DNA of 12,581 bases from Anaerolinea thermophila (GTDB taxonomy: Bacteria > Chloroflexota > Anaerolineae > Anaerolineales > Villigracilaceae): NCBI GenBank assembly GCA_022729775.1, contig DZBA01000071.1, forward strand, positions 1-12,581, written 5' to 3'. The translations under genes and the position numbers were made by a program. Below are positions 6,562 to 12,581 of the stretch, in pieces. Numbering within the stretch: the stretch's first letter is position 1; the number at the start of each line of letters is the position of its first letter. Below the pieces are notes generated by a model, which searched no databases, was not told where the DNA came from, and worked only from the letters and a program-made list of their open reading frames with translations.

Positions 6562-7302
6562 TTATTTTTGTACTCGTTTTAACCGCAGGGTTTTTGCCTG
6601 CTCTTTAAGGTTGCTGTAAAATTCCGTGCTGGTAATTTCTTCGAATTCCTGTTTTCTGCGCGTCTGGTCAATTTCGAACGTTAATTTTTCCAGCTGTCGT
6701 TTTAACGTATCTTCGCGCTCTTTCACTTTTCGCACCATCGTAAAGAACGCGGAAAGCAGCTGCGCGGCTTTGCTGTCGTCATCACCGGCGGCGTTGACCA
6801 ATGACTGCGACTGGTCAATAAAGGAATAATCGCCTTCCGCGATTTTTTGCGCCCAATCAATGGCACGTTCGATATAGGTTGTGGCAAAGCGCAAGCGGGT
6901 GGAATACTTACGGATGATTCCCAGCGCAACGTCGGGGCGGTGATCCAAAATATTCTCGAAGGTTGCGCGGCTCAGTTCAAGGACTTCCCCATCTTCGAGC
7001 GCCACCGCGCCCGCCGAGCGCGGACCGCGGTCCAGCAACGCCATCTCACCGATGGCTTCGCCGGGTCCGCATTTGTTAAGAATCAACTCATCGCCTTTGG
7101 AATCCACTGTGACAATTTTGAGCCAGCCCTCATGAATAAGGAAGAGCGAATCGCCGGGGTCGCCTTTGCGCATCAACACATCGCCTGCCGCGACCTTGCG
7201 CTTAGATGCATGCTGCGCGATGGCAGCCAGGGCTTCGTCAGAAAGTCCGCTGAAAATCGCGATGTTTTTTAATTGCTCAATTAATTCAACATCTGTTGTC
7301 AT
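6562..7302 (-). CDS. Cyclic-nucleotide-binding domain protein with coiled-coil tail, no helix-turn-helix
   Basis: The protein has 246 residues. Residues 8-125 form a CRP-like beta-roll: the start motif L-K-N-I-A-I-F-S-G-L, then 'AGDVLMRKGDPGDSLFLI..G' at 39-59. The phosphate-binding cassette G81-E82-A83-I84-G85-E86 to R95-S96-A97 keeps the Glu that contacts the ribose hydroxyl and the Arg-Ser pair that holds the cyclic phosphate, so cAMP or cGMP binding is likely. After a helical linker, residues 185-240 are a charged coiled coil (KVKEREDTLKRQLEKL and on) where CRP/FNR regulators carry their DNA-binding domain. The protein is therefore a sensor that most likely signals through protein contacts. 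Its ATG overlaps the stop of the PrsW-like gene (ATGA), with AGGAGG upstream, so the two are translationally coupled. The convergent cyclase is the obvious candidate source of the ligand. Confidence 0.9.
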   Translation of the reverse strand: MTTDVELIEQLKNIAIFSGLSDEALAAIAQHASKRKVAAGDVLMRKGDPGDSLFLIHEGWLKIVTVDSKGDELILNKCGPGEAIGEMALLDRGPRSAGAVALEDGEVLELSRATFENILDHRPDVALGIIRKYSTRLRFATTYIERAIDWAQKIAEGDYSFIDQSQSLVNAAGDDDSKAAQLLSAFFTMVRKVKEREDTLKRQLEKLTFEIDQTRRKQEFEEITSTEFYSNLKEQAKTLRLKRVQK

Positions 7303-8417
7303 TTGTCCTCCTGTGAGGGCTTATCTTCCATTTTTGGACGCCGTTGAATGCGCGTCGTGGCACGGTCGAATAACCCGCCGCCTTTTTGACCGGTGTTGGA
7401 TGATTCGATACGGGTGTTGATTTGATCCCATATTTTAATATCGTTGTCGAGATAAACGCTGCGCACATACATCATGCAATAAGAACCTACTTGCCTGCGT
7501 AACACGTCCATCTCCTTGCCCAAATCCGCGATGACTTCCGTCATCTCTTGTTTTTTACTTTCGCTTGGCGTGGTTTCCATCAACTTACGCTTGATGGCAA
7601 TTTCAGCTTGCTTGCCGATGATTTCTTTTACAAGTTTAACCTTGGCTTCGCCAAATTCTTTTTTGATTGGTTCCAATACTTCATCGAGGTCATCAATATT
7701 GCGGACAACCTTCGCTTCGCTGCTTGTAACGCGGTCACCCATGCCGAGTTTTTCGCCCACCCATTGCTTTTGAATATTCATACCGCGCCGAATCACCTGC
7801 CAGATGACTGCAACGCCAAGAAGTCCATACCCGATGGCGATGAAAAGCGCAACGCCGGTGTTGACCATCGTATTGAAAAGAATGTGCATTCCCATCGAAA
7901 AGACATAACCGATAAGAATGACCACCCACCCGCGCCGGCTGGAATCTCCGCGACGATAGGCAAGCGCGGTTCCAATCACGCCACTGCCGGTTGCGTGGAC
8001 AAGGTTGGTGGAAAACACGCGCGCCACAGCGACAAGCAAAGCCGCTTCAGAGTGACCGACGACATATTCGTAATTTTCGATGATAGCAAAACCAATACCC
8101 GCGCCAAAGCCATACAGCGCGCCATCCACAACATAGTTGAAGTCAGCGCGCTGCACAAGGTAAATCAAGATAAGCGCTTTTAGAAATTCCTCGACAATGG
8201 GTCCCGCAACGCGGATGACCGTCAAGCGCGGAAATAAACCGGAGTTGATCATGGCGGGGTTTATCTCAGCCGCCAGCATATACGCAATAACGCCCCAGAC
8301 CATGACAACAATATTCACCCAGAATTTTCCCGTGCCAAACAGGTCAAAGCGGCGAATAAAATATAGAAATAGAAGGGGTACGATGAACGCAATCGCAAGC
8401 GCAATGTTAACTATCAT
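7299..8417 (-). CDS. PrsW-family intramembrane metalloprotease with cytosolic coiled-coil extension
   Basis: The protein has 372 residues. Residues 1-210 contain about seven to eight hydrophobic membrane segments with the PrsW motifs in order: E76-E77-x2-K80 (VEEFLKAL), F110-x3-E114-N115 (FAIIENYEY), H141 (NLVHATGSG) and H178 with a nearby N182 (GMHILFN). In Bacillus, PrsW cuts an anti-sigma factor in the membrane to release a sigma factor, and the conserved Glu and His residues bind the catalytic metal. Unusually, about 155 residues follow the last membrane segment: a charged helical, probably coiled-coil region (about 240-320), then a basic tail. No sigma or anti-sigma gene is present here. 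It is the first gene of the five-gene operon and overlaps the CNB gene by four bases. It has no Shine-Dalgarno sequence and a -10 box six bases before its ATG. Substrate unknown. Confidence 0.88.
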   Translation of the reverse strand: MIVNIALAIAFIVPLLFLYFIRRFDLFGTGKFWVNIVVMVWGVIAYMLAAEINPAMINSGLFPRLTVIRVAGPIVEEFLKALILIYLVQRADFNYVVDGALYGFGAGIGFAIIENYEYVVGHSEAALLVAVARVFSTNLVHATGSGVIGTALAYRRGDSSRRGWVVILIGYVFSMGMHILFNTMVNTGVALFIAIGYGLLGVAVIWQVIRRGMNIQKQWVGEKLGMGDRVTSSEAKVVRNIDDLDEVLEPIKKEFGEAKVKLVKEIIGKQAEIAIKRKLMETTPSESKKQEMTEVIADLGKEMDVLRRQVGSYCMMYVRSVYLDNDIKIWDQINTRIESSNTGQKGGGLFDRATTRIQRRPKMEDKPSQEDK

Positions 8418-8452
8418 GTAAGAATAATACCGTAACTACGAAACAGCTGCAA
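8415..8452 (-). promoter_or_regulatory. Promoter of the PrsW-CNB-MinD operon, predicted leaderless
   Basis: On the minus strand, TTGCAG (8447-8452) is separated by 17 bases from TATTAT (8424-8429), which is followed by exactly six bases (TCTTAC) and the ATG (8415-8417). The predicted transcription start falls on or next to the start codon, and no Shine-Dalgarno sequence exists. The -35 matches the consensus only at TTG. The layout copies that of the cyclase gene (G-TATAAT-6 bases-ATG there, G-TATTAT-6 bases-ATG here). Confidence 0.65.
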
Positions 8453-8494
8453 GACCAAAACAATTTCGTTTGGAATTTTATTCACAAACTGCAA

Positions 8495-9238
8495 TTATTT
8501 CTCAGCCTTGTCCAAATCCTTGCTGATGTCGCGCTGAAAATCCCAGGTCAGGTAATCGAGATTGGATGGAAGCGACAACTCCAGCGTGTACAGGTATTGC
8601 ATCTCCAGCATCAGTTTGCGCGGACGACATTCCAGTAAATGACCGCCGCTGCTGCGATCCATCGTCAGGTAATGAAGATGCACGCCCGGCACATTCAACG
8701 ACGGCACAAACGGCGGCGTGTAGAATCCAATCATCGTGCCTTTGGTGTTCGTAAATTCAAAGGTCGGCTGCTCGGCTGCCACCTCTACCAGCGGACGGTA
8801 ATTTTCCTGCTTCGGAACAGAGCGCGTCTTCACATACGCAAACTCGCCTTCGATGCGAAACGCGTAGAATAAATTAGGCGAAGGCATCAGGTCTTTCATC
8901 CAGTTCATAAATTCTTCATGCGAAAGTTCCTGATTCAAAGTCTCTTCGGTGGCAGGCTGAAAAAATGTCACGCACGAAAAAGGCGTGCAAGCGGTTTCAT
9001 CGGTGATTTGATTGACCTTGCCATCGGAACTGACGCGATAAATCAAACCGTCCATCATCACCATTTCGCCATCGAGGTCATTGAATGTGCCAAGCCCAAA
9101 ATCGCCGTGCTTTTTGAGTTCAGAGAAGGGAATATTCTGCTCATAAATTCCTTCGACCAAGGCGTTGACCGGCGCGCACAGATAAATTTTGTTATCGGCT
9201 TTTCGCTTTCGCATTCTGCGTACAGTTGTGCCTTCCAT
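8495..9238 (-). CDS. budA: Alpha-acetolactate decarboxylase
   Basis: The protein has 247 residues, the usual length for cytosolic members. It converts 2-acetolactate to acetoin with release of carbon dioxide, which diverts pyruvate carbon away from branched-chain amino acids toward acetoin and 2,3-butanediol. The family's N-terminal block is clear ('LVEGIYEQNIPFSELKKHG', 28-45, then DFGLGTFNDLDGE). The zinc site is visible as H187-x-H189 and H200 in VHLHYLTMDRSSGGHLLE. R139 in KTRSVPKQ matches the conserved active-site Arg block. The N-terminus carries a short basic stretch (RRMRKRK) rather than a signal peptide. AAGGAGA lies a few bases before the ATG, inside the 21-base gap after the HAD gene, so the two form a transcription unit. 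No acetolactate synthase is in view. Confidence 0.92.
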   Translation of the reverse strand: MEGTTVRRMRKRKADNKIYLCAPVNALVEGIYEQNIPFSELKKHGDFGLGTFNDLDGEMVMMDGLIYRVSSDGKVNQITDETACTPFSCVTFFQPATEETLNQELSHEEFMNWMKDLMPSPNLFYAFRIEGEFAYVKTRSVPKQENYRPLVEVAAEQPTFEFTNTKGTMIGFYTPPFVPSLNVPGVHLHYLTMDRSSGGHLLECRPRKLMLEMQYLYTLELSLPSNLDYLTWDFQRDISKDLDKAEK

Positions 9239-9259
9239 TGTGTTTCTCCTTATTTGCTT

Positions 9260-9916
9260 CTAACCATAACTTGGCGTATCGCCAATGATTTCCCAGCCGC
9301 GCTGCAATGCCAGCGCTTTCAACCTCGGTTCGGGATACACCGCCACCGGATGATCGGCATGTTCGAGCAGGGGTGCGTCTTGAATCGTATCACCATACGC
9401 GAAGTCCACGCGATCCACGCCCAGATGACTCAACACCCGCGCGATTTTTTTCTCATCCGAGACCAGTTCCCCCACAATCTGAAACCTGCCGCGCGTGATT
9501 TCCGTCGGCGTCCCAATGGATTCCGCGCCGATGCGTTTTGCAAACGGCTCGATGAACGGCTCCATCATGCTGCTGGCGATGTAGACCTTCGCGCCTTTTG
9601 CGCGATGCTCGACGAGCCGCGCGATGACATCTTCGCGGCGCTTGAGCCAGAGATTTTTTTCGGTGATCCACTCTGCCGCGTGGCTGATTTTTTGCGGCGT
9701 GGCGTCCTTGATATATGAAAGGCTCTTCACTGTAATATCCTGTCCCCATTTTTGCCAGTCAATCAAACCGCGCTTGGCAAGCAAATACGATGGCATGGCG
9801 GCAGCCAAATGCCAGGTTGCGCGGGCTTTGCTCTGGTTATGCTTGACCCAATCCACCAAGCCCAGAAAAGGCGAGCCGGTGGTTAACGTTCCCATCATGT
9901 CTGAAACAACAATCAT
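9260..9916 (-). CDS. HAD-superfamily (SerB/HAD-IB-like) protein with altered motif I
   Basis: The protein has 218 residues from the ATG at 9914-9916. A GTG one codon earlier is possible, but only the ATG gives normal spacing from AAAGGAGA. Its layout matches HAD phosphatases with a helical C1 cap: motif I D6-M7-M8-G9-T10-L11, cap at about 15-90, motif II S115/S116 in VYIASSMME, motif III K156/K157, and motif IV G175-D176-T177 with D180 in YGDTIQDAPLL. The C-terminal 'YPEPRLKALALQRGWEI' is typical of the SerB-like HAD-IB group. Motif I normally reads DxDGT; here the second Asp, the general acid/base of phosphatases, is M8. The nucleophile D6 and the Mg-binding Asp residues remain. It may therefore be a slow phosphatase, a different phosphotransferase, or a non-catalytic protein. 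Substrate unknown. Confidence 0.85.
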   Translation of the reverse strand: MIVVSDMMGTLTTGSPFLGLVDWVKHNQSKARATWHLAAAMPSYLLAKRGLIDWQKWGQDITVKSLSYIKDATPQKISHAAEWITEKNLWLKRREDVIARLVEHRAKGAKVYIASSMMEPFIEPFAKRIGAESIGTPTEITRGRFQIVGELVSDEKKIARVLSHLGVDRVDFAYGDTIQDAPLLEHADHPVAVYPEPRLKALALQRGWEIIGDTPSYG

Positions 9917-10010
9917 CACATCTCCTTTTTATGGCTCTCCCATAATTAACGGGAAAGAGCCTTAACACGACACTTGCACCGCACTGCATTTGGTGCAGTG
10001 CAGGTGAGGT

Positions 10011-10084
10011 CACAAAGTACACAAAGGGGAAAAAAGCGGATAATTTTACGGGCGTTTTCCTTCGTGACCTTCGTGTACTTTGTG
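10011..10084. repeat. Spaced 17-base inverted repeat, REP-like
   Basis: CACAAAGTACACAAAGG (10011-10027) is the reverse complement of 10068-10084 with 16 of 17 positions matching, separated by 40 bases. The right arm is preceded by a second copy of its own CCTTCGTG word (10059-10066 and 10068-10075). Dyads built from repeated '(A/C)TTCGTG...CTTTGTG' words remind me of interspersed palindromic elements found in intergenic regions. That comparison is from memory and needs a genome-wide count. Confidence 0.55.
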
Positions 10085-10093
10085 TTTGAAAAT

Positions 10094-10126
10094 GGTTTTC
10101 CCGTTAAAAACGGTAGAACCTTTTTT
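10094..10126 (+). terminator. Possible hairpin terminator near the sulfatase 3' end
   Basis: GGTT-TTC-CCGTT-AAA-AACGG-TAG-AACC forms a 5-bp inner and 4-bp outer stem. On the plus strand it is followed by T6 (10121-10126), which would suit termination of rightward transcription, yet no rightward gene lies upstream. For the minus-strand sulfatase, whose stop is just 11 bases away, the T run precedes rather than follows the stem. It may be part of the repeat element rather than a true terminator. Confidence 0.35.
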
Positions 10127-10131
10127 ACGCA

Positions 10132-11697
10132 TTACTTGATATTCTTTTCTTCCGCCTGTCTGCATGAATCAGCCGCGCAAGGCTTCAACTCCGCGAGCCA
10201 TGATTCCAAGCGCGCGCGCGTATCCGCATCGAGGTTCGCGGCGAGGTTATCCAGCTGATAAGGGTCGTTGACCAAGTCATAATATTCCCTTTCGCCGTTC
10301 TCATATTCAACGTAGACAAAATCATCAGCGCGGATTCCGCGAAACGCCCCGCCCTCCACCTTGCTGAGATAATCGTCGAAAATATTATCAGGGTCTTCGT
10401 GGATGTCGGGGTCTTCCACCATTGGGGCTTCATCACCAGACGTTTTCAGCGACACATTTTGTACGCCCGGAACTTTGGCAACTTCGATATATCCCAATTC
10501 GATTAACAGCGCATTGCGCCATTTGGGAACAGAGCCGCCCGTCAACAGCGGAAGCAGCGAGCGCCCATCCGCAATTTTAGACGCGGAAACGCCCGCCATT
10601 TCCGCCACTGTCAGCGCGATGTCAATGTTCGCGGCGAGCTGCGTCACTTCAGATTTGGGCGCGATGCCCGGTCCGCGCACAACAAATGGGACATGTATAT
10701 CCTCTTCGTAGGGCATCCCCTTGCCGGAAGGCAGACCGTGTTCGCCCATATGAAATCCGTTATCGGATGTAAAGATGATATAGGTGTTTTCCAATTGCCC
10801 GGTTTGTTCGAGCGCGTCCACAATGTCTTTTACCATTTCATCCACAGCCTGCAAGGATTGTACGCGCTGAATATAAAGCGACTGCGCGTCGCCCGCGTCG
10901 AACTCATCACCGCTTGCGCTGCCCACCAAAGATTGGATGATGGCGGGTTTATCGCTTGTATCTTCGGTAATGGATGGTTTCTGCGGATATTCCACATCTA
11001 AAAATATTTCTTTATGCCGCCGCGCCGGTGTGCTGGGACCATGCGGCGCATACACAGAGGCGAACAAAAAAAACGGCGCGTCATCCTTCGCGCTCGCGTG
11101 GATGAAATCCAACGACATTTGACGGATGACATCGGTGCTGTATTCTTCGGTTGCCTTTCCATATTCTGTATATTGACCGTTGTTATTCATCTTGTAGTCA
11201 TAATAAAAATTCAGGTGACCTTTTTCATACAGAAAGGAATGCCAGTCTGTCCAGCCGGGCGGAATGTGATCCCTGCCCGCGTCTATCGGATACAAGTTCA
11301 AATATTTTCCAAGCAGCGAGGTTTTATATCCCGCGTCATTCAACCAGACCGCCAGCGTATCTGCTTCCTTGCCTTGTTTGAAAAATCCGCGAAAGCCGGG
11401 GAAGTTTTCCATCACATCGGTATTATGCGGATATTGTCCGCGCAGAATCGTCGCGCGCGATGGGCAGCAAATGGACGCAGTAGCAAAGTAATTCGTCAGG
11501 GTCGCGCCCTGCTCCACAATCAAGTGATTTACATTTTCCATGTAAGGCAGCAGGCTCATATCCATGTCATCTGTGAGGATGATGACAATGTTGGGCGCGT
11601 CTTTGCGCGAGAAAACTCCGCGCATCCCCACGCATGAGACAAGAAAACTCCCAATCAAAAAAATGGAAATTACCCTGCCAAAAATATTTCGTCTCAT
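10132..11697 (-). CDS. Lipoprotein sulfatase (arylsulfatase family)
   Basis: The protein has 521 residues from the ATG at 11695-11697, preferred over the preceding TTG because AGGAG is then five bases away. The lipobox L19-V20-S21-C22 predicts a lipid-anchored protein outside the cytoplasmic membrane. The sulfatase signature C77-C78-P79-S80-R81 is intact. C77 is the residue that a maturation enzyme must convert to formylglycine for sulfate ester hydrolysis. The calcium-site residues D43-D44 (ILTDDMD) and D312-N313 (TSDNGFHMGEHG), and the lysine at about 326 (SGKG), are present. The C-terminal 'YELVNDPYQLDNLA'-type element (here YYDLVNDPYQLDNLA) is typical of sulfatases acting on sulfated sugars. 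The substrate could be a sulfated polysaccharide or glycosaminoglycan; the sequence does not decide. No maturation enzyme or glycoside hydrolase is nearby. The start overlaps the end of the SDR gene's transcription unit (gap about 8 bases). Confidence 0.92.
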   Translation of the reverse strand: MRRNIFGRVISIFLIGSFLVSCVGMRGVFSRKDAPNIVIILTDDMDMSLLPYMENVNHLIVEQGATLTNYFATASICCPSRATILRGQYPHNTDVMENFPGFRGFFKQGKEADTLAVWLNDAGYKTSLLGKYLNLYPIDAGRDHIPPGWTDWHSFLYEKGHLNFYYDYKMNNNGQYTEYGKATEEYSTDVIRQMSLDFIHASAKDDAPFFLFASVYAPHGPSTPARRHKEIFLDVEYPQKPSITEDTSDKPAIIQSLVGSASGDEFDAGDAQSLYIQRVQSLQAVDEMVKDIVDALEQTGQLENTYIIFTSDNGFHMGEHGLPSGKGMPYEEDIHVPFVVRGPGIAPKSEVTQLAANIDIALTVAEMAGVSASKIADGRSLLPLLTGGSVPKWRNALLIELGYIEVAKVPGVQNVSLKTSGDEAPMVEDPDIHEDPDNIFDDYLSKVEGGAFRGIRADDFVYVEYENGEREYYDLVNDPYQLDNLAANLDADTRARLESWLAELKPCAADSCRQAEEKNIK

Positions 11698-11705
11698 CAA
11701 ATCTC

Positions 11706-12479
11706 CTATTGCGCGGTGTTGCCGCCATCCACCAAAAGCAGGTGTCCTGTGACAAAGGTAGAATCACCCGAAGCCAAAAACAAAACCGCGCTGGCAATTT
11801 CTTCGGGCTTGCCAAAACGTCCCATCGGAATATACTCGCTCGACTCTTTCATCGCTTCTTCCTTTGTTACCGCGCCAGAGCCTTCGAAATAGCCCTTCTC
11901 AGTCCAGCGGTCAACGAAGGTATCGCCGGGGCAAACCGCATTCACGCGGATGCCCTCGCGCGCGTAATCAATCGCCATTGCCTTTGTCATCATGCCCACC
12001 GCGCCTTTGCTCATAATATACGGAAAGGCGTTCTTCCCCGCCACCACCGACCAATCTGAACCGTTGTTGACGATGACGCCCCTGCCTTGCTTTTTCATCT
12101 GCGGAATGACAATCTTGCACATCCGCCATACTGCGGTGACGTTGATATTCAGCGTGTCATTCCAAATTTCTTCGGAGGTGGTATCGGCGGTTCCGCTGGT
12201 GACAATGCCCGCGTTGTTGAACAAAATATCAATGCGACCAAATTCCGCGAGCGCGATATCCACCACGCGCTGACAATCCTCCGCGCGGGTATGGTCAGCC
12301 TCCACAAACACGCAGCGGACTCCCTTCGCTTTACATTCGGCTTCCACAGTTTTTCCCAGATCGCTTCTTCTCCCCGTAATCACCAGCGACGCGCCTTCTT
12401 CCGCAAATAAGCGCGCCGTTGCTTTTCCAATTCCGCTTGTGCCACCGGTGATGATGGCTACTTTATCTTTTAATTTCAT
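11706..12479 (-). CDS. Short-chain dehydrogenase/reductase (FabG-like, probably NADP-dependent)
   Basis: The protein has 257 residues from the ATG at 12477-12479. An upstream extension of 28 codons stays open but has no family similarity, whereas AAAAGGAGA lies right before this ATG. Classic SDR features are all present: cofactor motif T11-G-G-T-S-G-I-G18, N88-N-A-G91, catalytic N113, S141, Y154 and K158 (YIMSK), and the closing 'PMGRFGKPEEIA...VDGG'. R37-R38 after the second strand suggests a preference for NADP(H). The family reduces or oxidises many alcohols, ketones and sugars, so the substrate cannot be read from the sequence. The stop is about 8 bases before the sulfatase ATG, and the sulfatase ribosome binding site overlaps it (TAGGAG), so they form an operon. 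Confidence 0.92.
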   Translation of the reverse strand: MKLKDKVAIITGGTSGIGKATARLFAEEGASLVITGRRSDLGKTVEAECKAKGVRCVFVEADHTRAEDCQRVVDIALAEFGRIDILFNNAGIVTSGTADTTSEEIWNDTLNINVTAVWRMCKIVIPQMKKQGRGVIVNNGSDWSVVAGKNAFPYIMSKGAVGMMTKAMAIDYAREGIRVNAVCPGDTFVDRWTEKGYFEGSGAVTKEEAMKESSEYIPMGRFGKPEEIASAVLFLASGDSTFVTGHLLLVDGGNTAQ

Positions 12480-12581
12480 GGTATCTCCTTTTATCTTCGC
12501 TGCCTGATTGTATACCAGATTCCTATGGGTTTCTTGAAAATTGAAGCCTATCAACCTTGACAAAATTAATGGGGGGGGGTA
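12480..12581. other. Upstream region of the SDR operon, ending in a G9 run
   Basis: The minus strand carries the SDR ribosome binding site (AAAAGGAGA, within 12483-12492) and a possible -10 (TATACA at 12509-12514) without a clear -35. On the plus strand TTGACA (12557-12562) is a perfect -35 hexamer for a gene that would lie beyond the right edge. The window ends in nine consecutive G residues (12571-12579) plus TA, which is out of character for the surrounding AT-rich DNA. Confidence 0.4.

Larger units (their letters stand above)
9917..10131. other. Intergenic region with a series of inverted repeats
   Basis: Between the sulfatase stop and the HAD start lie four dyads in about 190 bases. The first is GGCTCT(9933-9938)/AGAGCC(9956-9961) with inner CCC/GGG, just upstream of the HAD ribosome binding site in its leader. 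The second is GCACTGCA/TGCAGTGC (9981-9988, 9994-10001) extended by CACC/GGTG with one bulged A. The third is a widely spaced 17-base repeat (10011-10084). The fourth is CCGTT-AAA-AACGG flanked by GGTT/AACC (10094-10120), followed on the plus strand by T6. No open frame with start signals was found. Together they probably include the end of the sulfatase transcript and a leader or promoter for the HAD-budA unit. Confidence 0.6.

Noticed and set aside
3343..8417. The cyclase plus CNB protein as a Pycsar-type anti-phage system
   Set aside because: Pycsar pairs a single-domain pyrimidine cyclase with one effector that joins the cyclic-nucleotide-binding part to a TIR, transmembrane or similar killing domain. 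Here the cyclase has two domains, and the CNB protein has a coiled coil and belongs to an operon with a MinD-like ATPase. No defence genes are nearby.
8418..8494. A hairpin CCAAA...TTTGG at about 8456-8473 as the budA terminator
   Set aside because: The stem is only five base pairs with a nine-base loop, and no T run follows. It lies just upstream of the next promoter and is not convincing.
12480..12563. A 28-residue N-terminal extension of the SDR
   Set aside because: A strong AAAAGGAGA lies just before the internal ATG, and the family's first strand begins right after that ATG. The extension resembles translated leader.

Overview
The window looks like a piece of a Chloroflexota genome, probably Anaerolineae. 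The evidence is indirect: lipoproteins with Thr/Pro/Ala/Glu-rich linkers, a PD40 propeller lipoprotein, a tandem class III cyclase, and a compact operon of a CNB-domain protein, a MinD-like ATPase and a winged-helix protein. There is no rRNA or other marker gene, so the taxon is an inference. No tRNA, rRNA, CRISPR array, insertion sequence or integrase was seen.

Layout: (1) 1-796, minus: N-terminal part of a secreted fibronectin type III-like protein that runs off the left edge. (2) 797-1322: a 526-base divergent intergenic region. (3) 1323-2462, plus: a PD40/TolB-like propeller lipoprotein. It converges on (4) 2529-3263, minus: a lipoprotein carrying only the first half of a family 5 (peptide/nickel) solute-binding protein. 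A perfect 17-bp hairpin lies between them. (5) 3343-5091, plus: a class III nucleotidyl cyclase with two catalytic domains whose active-site residues complement each other. (6) 8417 down to 5122, minus: a tight five-gene operon encoding a PrsW-type membrane protease with a coiled-coil tail, a cyclic-nucleotide-binding protein with a coiled-coil tail and no helix-turn-helix, a MinD/ParA-like ATPase, a 70-residue zinc-finger protein and a winged-helix-like protein. The cyclase and this operon converge, sharing one hairpin that overlaps or abuts both stop codons. (7) 9916 down to 8495, minus: a HAD-family protein and alpha-acetolactate decarboxylase (budA). (8) 12479 down to 11706 and 11697 down to 10132, minus: an SDR oxidoreductase and a lipoprotein sulfatase.

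The most interesting part is 3343-8417. A cyclic nucleotide source faces an operon that encodes a cyclic nucleotide sensor, an ATPase switch, a membrane protease, a zinc-finger protein and a likely DNA-binding protein. The cyclase and the first gene of the operon are the only complete genes here without a Shine-Dalgarno sequence. Both have a -10 hexamer exactly six bases before the ATG, which predicts leaderless transcripts and suggests a shared mode of expression. My working model is a cAMP-like signalling module in which the CNB protein passes the signal to the MinD-like ATPase. This is inferred from gene content and layout, not shown.
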